A stretch of DNA of 64,000 bases from Alphaproteobacteria bacterium (GTDB taxonomy: Bacteria > Pseudomonadota > Alphaproteobacteria > Caulobacterales > Hyphomonadaceae): the NCBI GenBank assembly GCA_018827375.1, contig JAHJYW010000013.1, positions 1 through 64,000 of the forward strand. Direction: 5' to 3'. The notes beneath the pieces are model-generated. The model saw only the letters and a list, made by a program, of their open reading frames with translations. It had not been told where the DNA came from and did no database searches. Both the position numbers and the translations under genes were made by a program. Positions 42,231 to 50,637 of this stretch are shown here, piece after piece (the first letter of the stretch is position 1; each line of letters opens with the position of its first letter).

Positions 42231-43286
42231 ATGGGTGGCGTGGAAATCTTCGGGGTCATCGGCTTTGCCGTGGCCGCCTATGCCGTTGTGGCGAACGACT
42301 CGATCCAGACGCTGGGTACATTCCTGTCGTCAAATGCCAAACGGCCTTGGTGGGTGCTCTGGATTTTCGCCAGCCTGATCATGGTGCTCGTGATCGCCTA
42401 CGGCTATTTCCACGGCAATGGCGACGTCGCTTATGACCGGCTCGACAAACTGTCCGTGATCCCCGGCGAAGGGGATCGCACTGTACTGCTCATGCCCGGC
42501 ATACAATGGTGGCACGCGCTGCCGCCGATCGTGCTGCTGGTGATGACGCGCTACGGCATTCCTGTTTCCACCACCTTCCTCGTGCTTACCCTGTTTGCCC
42601 TGTCCGGCGGCTCGTCGGGCGATGGCGTTCTTCAGAGCATGCTGGTCAAGTCTGCGCTCGGCTATGTCGTTGCCTTTGTCGTTGGCGTCCTGATCTGGAT
42701 TGTCATTTCACGCACATTCGAGCGCTGGGTGTTCGATACGAAGGAAGACTTGCCCTTCCCTTACTGGGTCACGTTCCAGTGGCTCTCCACGACCTTCCTC
42801 TGGTCGCAATGGCTGATGCAGGATCTCGCGAATATCTTCATCTACCTGCCCCGCACCGTGACAGTCACGGGCGGTGTGACGCACGTCAGCTTTGATCCAG
42901 GCTATGTCATATTCGGCACGATCCTTCTCGTGCTGATCCAGGCTTTTATCTTCGCCACCAAGGGCGGCGAGATACAGAAAATCGTACAGTCGAAGGTCAA
43001 CACGGTGGATGTGCGCGCCGCAACCATCGTCGACGTTTTCTACGGCGTCATCCTGTTCGTCTTCAAGGAGGTGAGCAATGTGCCGATGAGTACGACCTGG
43101 GTTTTCCTCGGCCTGCTCGCCGGACGGGAACTGGCCATCGCCTATGTCGCTCACCTGCGCGACAAGGGCGAGAGCGTGCGCGACGTGCTCAGCGATGCCG
43201 GACGTGCGTTCCTCGGCCTGATCATATCGATCCTGCTGGCCTTCCTGATGCCCTTTATCGGCACCGGCAAGCTGCCGAGCTTTTGA
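42231..43286 (+). CDS. PiT-like phosphate-transporter-related membrane protein
   Basis: A 351-residue protein with about eight predicted membrane segments. Two inverted copies of a PiT-type motif are visible: AVVANDSIQTLGTFLSSN with GIPVSTTFLVLTLFALSGGS, and KEVSNVPMSTTWVFLGLLAG. Classical PiT proteins carry GANDVANAFG and P-V-S-T-T. It therefore looks like a divergent, inverted-repeat member of the inorganic phosphate transporter superfamily; the substrate may differ. The stop abuts the stop of the convergent methyltransferase (TGATCA). Confidence 0.6.
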   Translation: MGGVEIFGVIGFAVAAYAVVANDSIQTLGTFLSSNAKRPWWVLWIFASLIMVLVIAYGYFHGNGDVAYDRLDKLSVIPGEGDRTVLLMPGIQWWHALPPIVLLVMTRYGIPVSTTFLVLTLFALSGGSSGDGVLQSMLVKSALGYVVAFVVGVLIWIVISRTFERWVFDTKEDLPFPYWVTFQWLSTTFLWSQWLMQDLANIFIYLPRTVTVTGGVTHVSFDPGYVIFGTILLVLIQAFIFATKGGEIQKIVQSKVNTVDVRAATIVDVFYGVILFVFKEVSNVPMSTTWVFLGLLAGRELAIAYVAHLRDKGESVRDVLSDAGRAFLGLIISILLAFLMPFIGTGKLPSF

Positions 43287-44384
43287 TCAGCCGGGCTTGC
43301 GCCAGGTTGTCACCTTCGTGAGGAAAGCGAGCGTCTCGCGTTCCTTTACCAGTCCTGCCCCGCCGCAGGCCTTGGCCACGTCCCAGTTCAGGTAGCCTTC
43401 GTAGTACGGCTCGTGGAAGCCATGCGGGAAATATTCCAGCAGGCCGTCCATCTCGGGATAGTCGCCGAACTGCGTACTGTCGGCGAGGATGAAAAGGCCG
43501 CCGGGTTTCAGCACGCGCGCCACTTCAGCCAGCACGGCGCCGCGCACCTCCGGTGGCAGCTCGTGGAACAGGAAGATCGACACGACCATGTCGAGGCTTG
43601 CATCCGCCTGCGGCATCGCCTCGGCGGCCTCGTGCAGCACGCTGACATGGGGCCAGCGCGCGAGCCGTTTGGCTGCCGCCTCAGTATAGTTCGGTGACAG
43701 GTCCAGCCCACTCGCTTTGAGGCGCGGGTAAATGTTCATCACGCGTGACAGGAAGCGGCCATTACCGCAGGCCATGTCCAGCAGGCTGACCGTGCGCTGG
43801 TCGCGGCCTTTCAACTCGCGGGAAATCTCGGCCAGCGCTGCCCGCCGCATGGCATCCGCCGTGCCGCTGAACAGCGCTTCGACCTGCGTATCGTAGATTT
43901 CGGCGCTCTCATCGGTGAACCAGCCCCCGGACTGGTAATGAAAATTCTGCTGGTAGTAGTCGGGATAGCGGTTGGAGCCTTCGGGCAGCTGGCTCTTGAT
44001 CTCCGTCCCGTCGCGCGCCTGCCGCCGCCGGTCCACCTCGCCCACATCCGCCATGAAGGCGCGGGCCGATTTCAGCGCCTGCGGAAAATCACGCACGCGC
44101 ACGTCCTGCGGCGCTGGATAGAGCCCCGCCTCCACATTGAGGCGATCCTGAACGAAAAGCTGAAGATAGGCCTTGCGCAAGGCGGCCATGTCGGGCGTGC
44201 CCTTGGTAGGACGGAAGGCCGGTTCGCCGGGCCGGTTGAATCCGCCGGAACTGCGCCGCGCCGCTGTCATCTGCGCCCCGTACCAGGCCGAACGCAGGCC
44301 TTGCTGCGCCGCATAGCGGGCGCGGGCGGCGGTTTTCGAGGCTGTTTCCAGAAATCCCATGACGGTAATATGGGGCGGCGCCAT
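43287..44384 (-). CDS. Class I SAM-dependent methyltransferase
   Basis: A 365-residue protein. The C-terminal half is a Rossmann methyltransferase: motif I LLDMACGNGRFLSRVMNIYP, then SGLDLSPNYTEAAAKRLARW and post-I acidic segment, with LKPGGLFILADSTQFGDYPE. The N-terminal part (KTAARARYAAQQGLRSAWYG) is helical, and a Met nine residues in (44360) is an alternative start. Substrate unknown; resembles UbiE-like methyltransferases linked to quinone or lipid modification in alphaproteobacteria. Back-to-back with the PiT-like gene. Confidence 0.75.
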   Translation of the reverse strand: MAPPHITVMGFLETASKTAARARYAAQQGLRSAWYGAQMTAARRSSGGFNRPGEPAFRPTKGTPDMAALRKAYLQLFVQDRLNVEAGLYPAPQDVRVRDFPQALKSARAFMADVGEVDRRRQARDGTEIKSQLPEGSNRYPDYYQQNFHYQSGGWFTDESAEIYDTQVEALFSGTADAMRRAALAEISRELKGRDQRTVSLLDMACGNGRFLSRVMNIYPRLKASGLDLSPNYTEAAAKRLARWPHVSVLHEAAEAMPQADASLDMVVSIFLFHELPPEVRGAVLAEVARVLKPGGLFILADSTQFGDYPEMDGLLEYFPHGFHEPYYEGYLNWDVAKACGGAGLVKERETLAFLTKVTTWRKPG

Positions 44385-44478
44385 AGCCGGGTCCAGCCTT
44401 CAGGTCCGGTTCAGGTTGTCCCTGCCACATTGGCCCTCAGTCTGGCGGCATGATGCCTGCCATTGAAGGAGATTCGCG

Positions 44479-45318
44479 ATGATGAAACGATCGCTCTTCG
44501 TCGGCGCCGCAGCCCTTGCCGCGCTGGCCATTCCAGCCACTGCCTCGGCGCAGGGCTACGGCTATGGCAATAGCTACACACCGCAGAACACGCAGTGCGA
44601 GCGCCAGCGCAGCAATGACAAGATGGCTGGCGGTGTCGCCGGCGCCCTTGTCGGCGCGCTGGTTGGCGGCGCCATCGGCAACAATGTCGACACAGGCGAC
44701 GACTATTACTACCAGCCCGGTCGCCGTGGCCATCATGGTCGTGGCCGGGGACGTGGCCGCGGTGGCTATTACTATTCCCAGCCCAGCGACAATAGCGCAG
44801 AAGTCGCCGTTGGCGCTGTGCTTGGCGCGGTCGTCGGCGGCCTTGCCGGCAGCAGCCTCGCTGCAGGCAACAATGATTGCCAATCTGCGGGCCCGACACC
44901 CTACCAGCCCGCAGGCGGCTATAATGGCGGCGGCTATTACGACAACAATACCTATAATGGCGCCTACCGGGGCGACTCGATCCCGCGCACGACCGACGGC
45001 CTCTATGGCGGACGGGAAGTGATGCAGGCACCCCGCTACCCGGCCTCGCCAACGCCCGCCCGCGCCTATCCTGCGTCAGCCTATCCGACGTCCGGTTACC
45101 CTGGCCCGGACTATGGCAACCAGGGCTATAGTGACCAAGGCTACGTCGATCAGGGCTATTCCGACTATCAGGACAATTCGGCCTATTCGCAGCAGGAATG
45201 CCGGCAGATCTACATGAATGGTGGGCATGTCATGGCCTGCCGCAACAGCCCAACCGACACGTGGCGGCCGGTCGCCAATAATGGCCAGCAGCGCGACGAA
45301 CTCTACGGCGGCTACTAG
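44479..45318 (+). CDS. Secreted glycine-zipper, tyrosine-rich protein
   Basis: A 279-residue exported protein with a signal peptide (MMKRSLFVGAAALAALAIPA). Two glycine-zipper segments, GGVAGALVGALVGGAIGNN and GAVLGAVVGGLAGSSLAAG, may insert in or span the outer membrane. The linkers are rich in Gly, Tyr, Asn and Pro, including an Arg/Gly/His run (GRRGHHGRGRGRGRGG) and imperfect GYSDQ/GYVDQ repeats. Two Cys near the end (QECRQIYMNGGHVMACR) could form a disulfide. GGAG lies 8 nt before the ATG. It shares the stop CTAG with the convergent tlyA gene. Confidence 0.75.
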   Translation: MMKRSLFVGAAALAALAIPATASAQGYGYGNSYTPQNTQCERQRSNDKMAGGVAGALVGALVGGAIGNNVDTGDDYYYQPGRRGHHGRGRGRGRGGYYYSQPSDNSAEVAVGAVLGAVVGGLAGSSLAAGNNDCQSAGPTPYQPAGGYNGGGYYDNNTYNGAYRGDSIPRTTDGLYGGREVMQAPRYPASPTPARAYPASAYPTSGYPGPDYGNQGYSDQGYVDQGYSDYQDNSAYSQQECRQIYMNGGHVMACRNSPTDTWRPVANNGQQRDELYGGY

Positions 45319-46043
45319 GCCCTCACGGCATGAAACAGGCGCTCGGCATTGCCGTCGCCACCTGAAATCGGGCTGGCCGTCCAGGCATGGATGGGCCAGC
45401 CTTTTTCATTCATCCACACCTCGAAGCGCGCCGCGGCCGCATCGGCTTCGGTAGTATTGCTTACAATGCCGCCCTTGCCGACATTCTCCCTGCCGACCTG
45501 AAACTGTGGCTTGAACAGACCCACAAATTCCGCCCCCGGCGCGGCGAGGCTGAGCGGCGCGTCCAGCAGTTTTTCAAGCGAGATGAAACTCGCATCGCAG
45601 ACGAGAAGGCTGGGCGCTTCTGCCAACATGTCCGCCGTCAGCGTCCGCGCATCCTGCGCCTCGAACGATGTGACGCGTGGATGACCCTGAAGCGAGGCAT
45701 GGAACTGCTCGCGCCCGACATCAACCGCTGTCACATGTGCGGCGCCCGCCCGCAGAAGAACGTCCGTAAATCCACCCGTAGACGCGCCGATGTCGAGACA
45801 ATGACGCTGTGCGGGATCAACACTGAACGCTGCAAGCGCGTGCGCAAGCTTCAGCCCGCCGCGCGAGACATAGGGGTGCGCGGCCTCGGCAATGATCGAA
45901 TCGGTCGCGGAAATCATTTGGGATGACTTGGTGACGGGAACACCATTCGCGGTCACGCCGCCTGCCTCAATGGCAGCACGCGCGCCTGCCCGGCTGTCAA
46001 AAAGCCCCATGGACACAAGGAGTTTGTCGGCCCGGTCTTTCAT
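45315..46043 (-). CDS. tlyA: TlyA-family rRNA methyltransferase / hemolysin-like
   Basis: A 242-residue protein with an N-terminal S4 RNA-binding domain (ADKLLVSMGLFDSRAGARAA then GVTANGVPVTKSSQM) and an FtsJ/RrmJ-type methyltransferase domain (CLDIGASTGGFTDVLLRAGA, AVDVGREQFHASL). TlyA methylates 16S and 23S rRNA ribose 2'-OH groups and affects capreomycin sensitivity in mycobacteria. The start at 46043 was preferred to an upstream Met at 46064. Divergent from the SOD gene. Confidence 0.88.
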   Translation of the reverse strand: MKDRADKLLVSMGLFDSRAGARAAIEAGGVTANGVPVTKSSQMISATDSIIAEAAHPYVSRGGLKLAHALAAFSVDPAQRHCLDIGASTGGFTDVLLRAGAAHVTAVDVGREQFHASLQGHPRVTSFEAQDARTLTADMLAEAPSLLVCDASFISLEKLLDAPLSLAAPGAEFVGLFKPQFQVGRENVGKGGIVSNTTEADAAAARFEVWMNEKGWPIHAWTASPISGGDGNAERLFHAVRA

Positions 46044-46080
46044 TTCATGAAACTTTCCCAGCAATTGCTGCGTTGTGCCC

Positions 46081-46086
46081 TATAAT
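46081..46086 (+). promoter_or_regulatory. -10 element of the SOD-gene promoter
   Basis: A perfect TATAAT lies at 46081-46086, about 29 bp upstream of the SOD start, giving a leader of roughly 22 nt. The -35 region is weak: CCAGCA at 17-bp spacing, or TTGCTG at 46065-46070 with only 10 bp. Confidence 0.45.
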
Positions 46087-46114
46087 GACCCAAATATCGA
46101 CAGGAGACATGCCC

Positions 46115-46702
46115 ATGCTTGACCGGTTCGCTATCGGACTTTTCGCCCTCACCCTCGCTGCCTGCAGCCAGGAAACCGCCCAACCCCAGGAGATGCCGGC
46201 AGAACCGCTGCCAGCGCCCGCAGAGATGCCGGGGCCTGATGAGGGCGTGTACCCATCCATGATGAACTCGACGGCCTCGATTGTCGGCGGTGAAGGCAGC
46301 GAAATTGGTACGGCCAACCTCATCGGCGGCCCGAATGGCATTATTATCCGCGTCGAAATCGCTGAGGGCGGCCTTGCGCCGGGTTGGCATGGCCTGCATC
46401 TTCACATGATCGGCGACTGTTCCGATACGGGCACGTTCAAAGCCTCCGGCGGCCATGTCGGCATGATCGAAGGCGGCCACGGCCTGCTCAACCCGAAAGG
46501 CCCCGAGGGCGGCGATATTCCGAATATCTGGGCCGCTGCAGATGGCTCGGCTGGGTATGAAGCTTTCACGACGCTTACTAAAATGTCTGACCTGCAGGAC
46601 GAAGATGGCTCGGCTATCCTGATCCATGAAGGCGAAGACGATCACATGACGCAGCCTATTGGCGGTGCCGGTGCGCGCGTTGCCTGCGGTGTGATCAAGT
46701 AA
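46115..46702 (+). CDS. Cu/Zn superoxide dismutase-family lipoprotein
   Basis: A 195-residue SOD-fold lipoprotein, lipobox LAAC (C17). Copper ligands are visible: H95 and H97 (GLHLHMIGDC), H114 (SGGH, bridging) and H171 (LIHE). Zinc-type ligands H122 and D134 are present, but the position equivalent to SOD1 H80 is Glu131 (GPEGGDIPN, where most have H-x-GD). C102 and C191 could form the disulfide. Either a variant zinc site or a structural protein. The second ATG (46115) has the better AGGAG spacing (8 nt) than the first (46109). A strong hairpin terminator follows. Confidence 0.8.
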   Translation: MLDRFAIGLFALTLAACSQETAQPQEMPAEPLPAPAEMPGPDEGVYPSMMNSTASIVGGEGSEIGTANLIGGPNGIIIRVEIAEGGLAPGWHGLHLHMIGDCSDTGTFKASGGHVGMIEGGHGLLNPKGPEGGDIPNIWAAADGSAGYEAFTTLTKMSDLQDEDGSAILIHEGEDDHMTQPIGGAGARVACGVIK

Positions 46703-46733
46703 ACGAAACGTCCCCACAGGATTGAACCCTTTT

Positions 46734-46768
46734 AGCAGCCGCCGATCGCCTAAGCGACGGCGGCTGCT
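46734..46768 (+). terminator. Hairpin between SOD and amidase genes
   Basis: AGCAGCCGCCG (46734-46744) pairs with CGGCGGCTGCT (46758-46768), with TCGC/GCGA pairing further in and a CTAA loop; one A bulges. On the plus strand the T-run is weak, but the 15-bp stem is very stable. On the minus strand it is followed by AAAAG. Confidence 0.65.
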
Positions 46769-46835
46769 GCTCTTGCCTTGAACAGCGGAGCAAGACACGG
46801 TGCGCCCCAGAAAACACCATTGGGAAGCTATCACC

Positions 46836-48353
46836 ATGAAACACCTTACACGTCGCGGAATATTGATGAGCGGCGGCGCCTTCGCCGCCCTGGCCGCCTG
46901 CTCGCAGACACCTGCCACACTTGATGCAACGCCCCAGGCAAACACATCCGCAACCCCTGCAAAAGCATCTGGCTGGATGGACGGCACCGCGATGGCCGCA
47001 GCTATCGCCTCTGGCGAAACCACGTCGCTTGATCAGGTGAACGCTGCCATTGCGCGCGCAAAATCCGTCAACGGCCAGATCAATGCGATTGCAACGGAAA
47101 TCTATGAAACGGCCCGCGCCGAGGCTGGAAACACGCCTGCAGGTCCGTTCCAGGGCGTACCAACCTTCATCAAGGACCTCCACGACTGGAAAGGCGCGCC
47201 GACACAATACGGCAGCCGGGCGTTCAAGGGCCATATGCCCGACAGCGATGCCCCGCTGCCGGCCAAATGGCGCGCAGAAGGCGTGGTTGTACTCGGCAAG
47301 TCCACCTCACCTGAAATGGGCCTGATGGCCTCGACCGAGCCACTGGTGACCGGCGAGACGTGCAATCCGTGGGACACGACACGCATCGTCGGCGGCTCCT
47401 CCGGCGGTGCGGCTGCACTGGTTGCTGCCCGCGTCGTGCCGTTCGCCCATGCCAGCGATGGCGGTGGCTCGATCCGCATCCCGGCCAGCACCTGCGGCGT
47501 GTTCGGCCTGAAGCCATCGCGCGGTCAACTCCCCGCTCACGCGGGCGAAAACCCGCCCATCGATATCTCGGTCCAGCACGCCGTGACGATCTCGGTGCGC
47601 GATTCGGTAAATCTTTTCCGCGACACGCAATCAAATGACGGCACATTCGCGCCGCTTGCGACGAACCTGCAACCCTTGAAGCGGCGTCTCAAGATCGGCT
47701 TTACAACCGATGCCTTTGCCGGCTCGGTCGTTGCGCCGGAAACGAGAGCTGCCCTTGATGATGTTGCCGCGCTTTGTGAGCAGCTGGGCCACGAAATCGT
47801 GCCTTATGCGCCGACCTATTCAGGACAGGAATTTGTCGACAAGTTCCTGCTCTATTGGGCAGCCGGCGCGGCAGAGTTTGCCCAGCAGGCCAGCGCCTAT
47901 ACCGGCAAGCCGGTCGGCCCTGATATTGTTGAACCGTGGACACTCGGCCTGACCCAGATGTTCATGAGCCGCAGGGACGAAATGGAATCGACCCTGGCCT
48001 GGCTGAAGGGATTTGAGTCCGTCTATGATGCCGACCTTGCAGACCAGGGCGTCGACATCCTGCTGACACCGACGACGGGCAGCCCTGCCGTCAAGCTGGG
48101 CGAACAGGCGCCGACCGTGCCGTTCGATACGCTTTATGAGCGGGTCATCACTTTCGCCGCCTTCACTGCGCCGATGAATGTGTCGGGCGCCGCGTCCATG
48201 AGCGTGCCGCTTTCGTGGTCGCCATCGGGCCTGCCGATTGGGTCCATGTTCTCGGGCAAACGCGGCGATGACCAACTCCTCTTCGAACTCGCGCTGGAAC
48301 TGGAAGCGGCCCGCCCTTGGGCCGAAAAAATGCCGGGAGTCGTCGCGCTCTAG
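46836..48353 (+). CDS. Tat-type amidase-signature lipoprotein
   Basis: A 505-residue amidase-signature hydrolase, which cleaves amide bonds using a Ser-cisSer-Lys triad. K113 (TFIKDLHDW), S188 (GGSSGG) and S212 (ASDGGGSIRIPA) are all present. The N-terminus MKHLTRRGILMSGGAFAALA then AC has twin arginines and lipobox C22, so the enzyme probably leaves through Tat and is lipid-anchored. The start at 46836 was preferred over a GTG 12 codons upstream. Directly followed (TAGATG) by the ZntB/CorA gene. Substrate unknown. Confidence 0.88.
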   Translation: MKHLTRRGILMSGGAFAALAACSQTPATLDATPQANTSATPAKASGWMDGTAMAAAIASGETTSLDQVNAAIARAKSVNGQINAIATEIYETARAEAGNTPAGPFQGVPTFIKDLHDWKGAPTQYGSRAFKGHMPDSDAPLPAKWRAEGVVVLGKSTSPEMGLMASTEPLVTGETCNPWDTTRIVGGSSGGAAALVAARVVPFAHASDGGGSIRIPASTCGVFGLKPSRGQLPAHAGENPPIDISVQHAVTISVRDSVNLFRDTQSNDGTFAPLATNLQPLKRRLKIGFTTDAFAGSVVAPETRAALDDVAALCEQLGHEIVPYAPTYSGQEFVDKFLLYWAAGAAEFAQQASAYTGKPVGPDIVEPWTLGLTQMFMSRRDEMESTLAWLKGFESVYDADLADQGVDILLTPTTGSPAVKLGEQAPTVPFDTLYERVITFAAFTAPMNVSGAASMSVPLSWSPSGLPIGSMFSGKRGDDQLLFELALELEAARPWAEKMPGVVAL

Positions 48354-49382
48354 ATGATTATTGAACCTGCCCCCGTCACCAATGCGGATTCGGACGATGT
48401 GCTCGGCATCGATCCGTTTCTGTTTGGTTTCGGGTTTGCGGCGGATGGCACGGCGACCCCGCTGAAATGGGAAGATGTCATATCAGGCGATTTCGCCGCC
48501 TATCCGCGCATGTGGCTGCACCTCAACCGCCTGTCGCGGCAGGCGCAGGGTTGGCTCTATCGCAAGAGCGGCATCGACAAGGTGGCGGTGCAATCCCTGC
48601 TGCAGGAAGAAACGCGGCCGCGATCGACACGCCACGGCACCGGCTTCCTGATCAACTTGCGCGGTGTGAACCTCAATGCCGGTGAAGCATTGGAAGACAT
48701 GATCGCGCTGCGCATGTGGGCCAGCGAAGGCGTGCTGATCACGCTACGCTCGCGCCGCGTTCAGGCCGCGCGGGATGTCGAGGCGCTGGTCAAGGCAGGC
48801 GAGGCTCCGGCATCAACGGGCGGCCTCGTTGCGGCCCTTGCCAATGCCCTTAATGACAGGATGGAGCCGGAAATCGCCGCGTTCGACGAGCAATGCGACG
48901 GTTTTGAGGACGAAATCCTGGATCCAGCCATCCGCCTCGGCCGGGCAACACTTTCAGAATTCCGACGCAAGGTTCTGGCCCTTCGCCGTTATATCGTGCC
49001 CCAGCGCGAAGCGCTCGCGCAGCTGGTGCGCGAAGGCAGCGCCGCCGGGTTCTTCACCGATACGGACGTGCTCTACCTGCGCGAGTCCGTCGACCGCGTC
49101 ACGCGCCTCGCAGAAGACCTGGATGCCATCCGTGAACGCTCCATCGTGCTGCAGGAACAGGTGATGGAAGAACGCTCCGACATGATGAACCAGCGTCTAT
49201 TCGTGCTCTCAATCCTATCGGCTGTTTTCCTGCCGATCAGCTTTGTAACGGGCCTCTTTGGCGTAAACGTGGGCGGCGTTCCCGGCGTCAACAGCCCAAT
49301 GGCGTTCGCGGTGCTTGTCGGCTCTCTGGCGCTGGCCACCGGCATCATGCTGGCGATCTTCCGCTGGCGCCGATGGATCTGA
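48354..49382 (+). CDS. zntB: Zinc transporter ZntB / CorA-family protein
   Basis: A 342-residue CorA-family metal channel. The long N-terminal cytoplasmic domain ends in the helical stalk (RSDMMNQRLFVLSILSAVFL), followed by two membrane segments. The pore motif between them is GLFGVNVGGVPG, i.e. G-V-N as in ZntB rather than the G-M-N of CorA, and the C-terminal RWRR is typical. The ATG touches the amidase stop codon with no separate ribosome site. A terminator follows. Confidence 0.88.
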   Translation: MIIEPAPVTNADSDDVLGIDPFLFGFGFAADGTATPLKWEDVISGDFAAYPRMWLHLNRLSRQAQGWLYRKSGIDKVAVQSLLQEETRPRSTRHGTGFLINLRGVNLNAGEALEDMIALRMWASEGVLITLRSRRVQAARDVEALVKAGEAPASTGGLVAALANALNDRMEPEIAAFDEQCDGFEDEILDPAIRLGRATLSEFRRKVLALRRYIVPQREALAQLVREGSAAGFFTDTDVLYLRESVDRVTRLAEDLDAIRERSIVLQEQVMEERSDMMNQRLFVLSILSAVFLPISFVTGLFGVNVGGVPGVNSPMAFAVLVGSLALATGIMLAIFRWRRWI

Positions 49383-49427
49383 TACACAACCCTTTCCCTG
49401 GGGTCACATATTAACCATAACTTTCGG

Positions 49428-49452
49428 GCGAGTGCGAAAACGACGCACTCGC
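49428..49452 (+). terminator. Terminator after zntB
   Basis: A 9-bp perfect stem, GCGAGTGCG (49428-49436) with CGCACTCGC (49444-49452), has a 7-nt loop and is followed by TTTGT on the plus strand, 45 bp past the stop codon. Confidence 0.75.
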
Positions 49453-49560
49453 TTTGTCATAATTCAATGGTGTTCAGGTAGTTAAAGTTGAAACGGCGCT
49501 TATCCCGGCGACGTAACGACCTATATTTGCTATTCTCCGCTCCCAGAAAGTCATCACATC

Positions 49561-50637
49561 GTGAACCGTTCCGCTTACATCGCTCTGAGCCTGCTGGTCG
49601 TCATCGTCGCCTATTTCGGCATCCGCAGCGTCATGCGCGGCAGTATCAGCTCGCAAACAGAAGCGGCTGCCATCGATACCACGCTGAAAACACCGGATGC
49701 GATCGTCGAGGAAGTCTCAACCTCTCCGCATGAGGTTGTGCTGGAAGCCAAGGGCCGCACGGCGCCCGACAAGTCGGTTACGGTTAAAGCCGGCACGACC
49801 GGCACGGTTGTCTCTACACCTGCCAAAGAAGGCAGCTATGTCCGCAAGGGCGCCCTGCTCTGCGGACTGGATGTCGAGGCCCGCTCGGCCCGCGTCAGCG
49901 AAGCGCAAGCCCGACGCGATTCCGCTAACATTGATTACGAGGCCGCCCGTACGCTGGCGTCGAAAGGCCTGACACCTGCCAACCAGGAAGCCGCCGCAAA
50001 AGCTGCACTGGACGCCACCGAAGCAGCGCTCAATGCTGCCAAGGTCGAACTCTCTAAAACCCAGATACGCGCACCGTTCGATGGCGTGTTCGAAACCCAG
50101 CTCGCGGAAGCTGGCGACTATCTCGGCCCCGGCGGAGCCTGTGGCGTGCTGGTCGACATGACCCCCGTCATCGTCGTGGCCGAAGTCGCAGAGGACTATG
50201 CTGTCAAGCTGAAGCCGGGCATGGACGCCACCGCCAAACTGGCGAGCGGCGAATCCTACCCTGCCCGCATCCGTTATGTGTCGCGCACCGCCAGCGACCA
50301 GACCCGTACCTTCATCATTGAAGCTGAAATTGAGTCAGGCGATGCCACGCTCGCCGCTGGCGTCTCTGCCTCGCTGATCGTGCCCGTCGGTGCCATTCCC
50401 GCAACACTCATCTCGCCGTCCCTGCTCACCCTGTCGGACGGCGGACAACTCGGCGTTCGCTATGTCGAGGCAGACAATACGGTCCGGTTCGCGCCAATAC
50501 AGGTCATTGACGAAGGTGTCGGCGGCGCCTGGGTGACGGGCCTGCCTGACACAGTTCGCATTATCTCCATGGGTCAGGACTATCTCAGCGAAGGCGTCAC
50601 GGTTTCACCGGTGACCGCCGGTGGAGCCCAGCGATGA
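49561..50637 (+). CDS. RND efflux periplasmic adaptor (membrane-fusion protein)
   Basis: A 358-residue HlyD/AcrA-like adaptor linking an RND pump to an outer-membrane channel. GTG start with an N-terminal membrane anchor (YIALSLLVVIVAYFGIRSVM). Then a lipoyl domain (KAGTTGTVVSTPAKEGSYVR), a coiled-coil hairpin (SARVSEAQARRDSANIDYEA), the second lipoyl half (KTQIRAPFDGVFETQLAEAG) and a beta-barrel. Overlaps the permease gene (ATGA). No outer-membrane channel gene is nearby, so a shared TolC is likely. Confidence 0.9.
   Translation: MNRSAYIALSLLVVIVAYFGIRSVMRGSISSQTEAAAIDTTLKTPDAIVEEVSTSPHEVVLEAKGRTAPDKSVTVKAGTTGTVVSTPAKEGSYVRKGALLCGLDVEARSARVSEAQARRDSANIDYEAARTLASKGLTPANQEAAAKAALDATEAALNAAKVELSKTQIRAPFDGVFETQLAEAGDYLGPGGACGVLVDMTPVIVVAEVAEDYAVKLKPGMDATAKLASGESYPARIRYVSRTASDQTRTFIIEAEIESGDATLAAGVSASLIVPVGAIPATLISPSLLTLSDGGQLGVRYVEADNTVRFAPIQVIDEGVGGAWVTGLPDTVRIISMGQDYLSEGVTVSPVTAGGAQR

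Noticed and set aside
44411-45052. Minus-strand Arg/His/Gly/Ser-rich frame opposite the glycine-zipper gene
   Set aside because: The plus frame has a signal peptide and a good ribosome site; the minus frame is only a low-complexity shadow.
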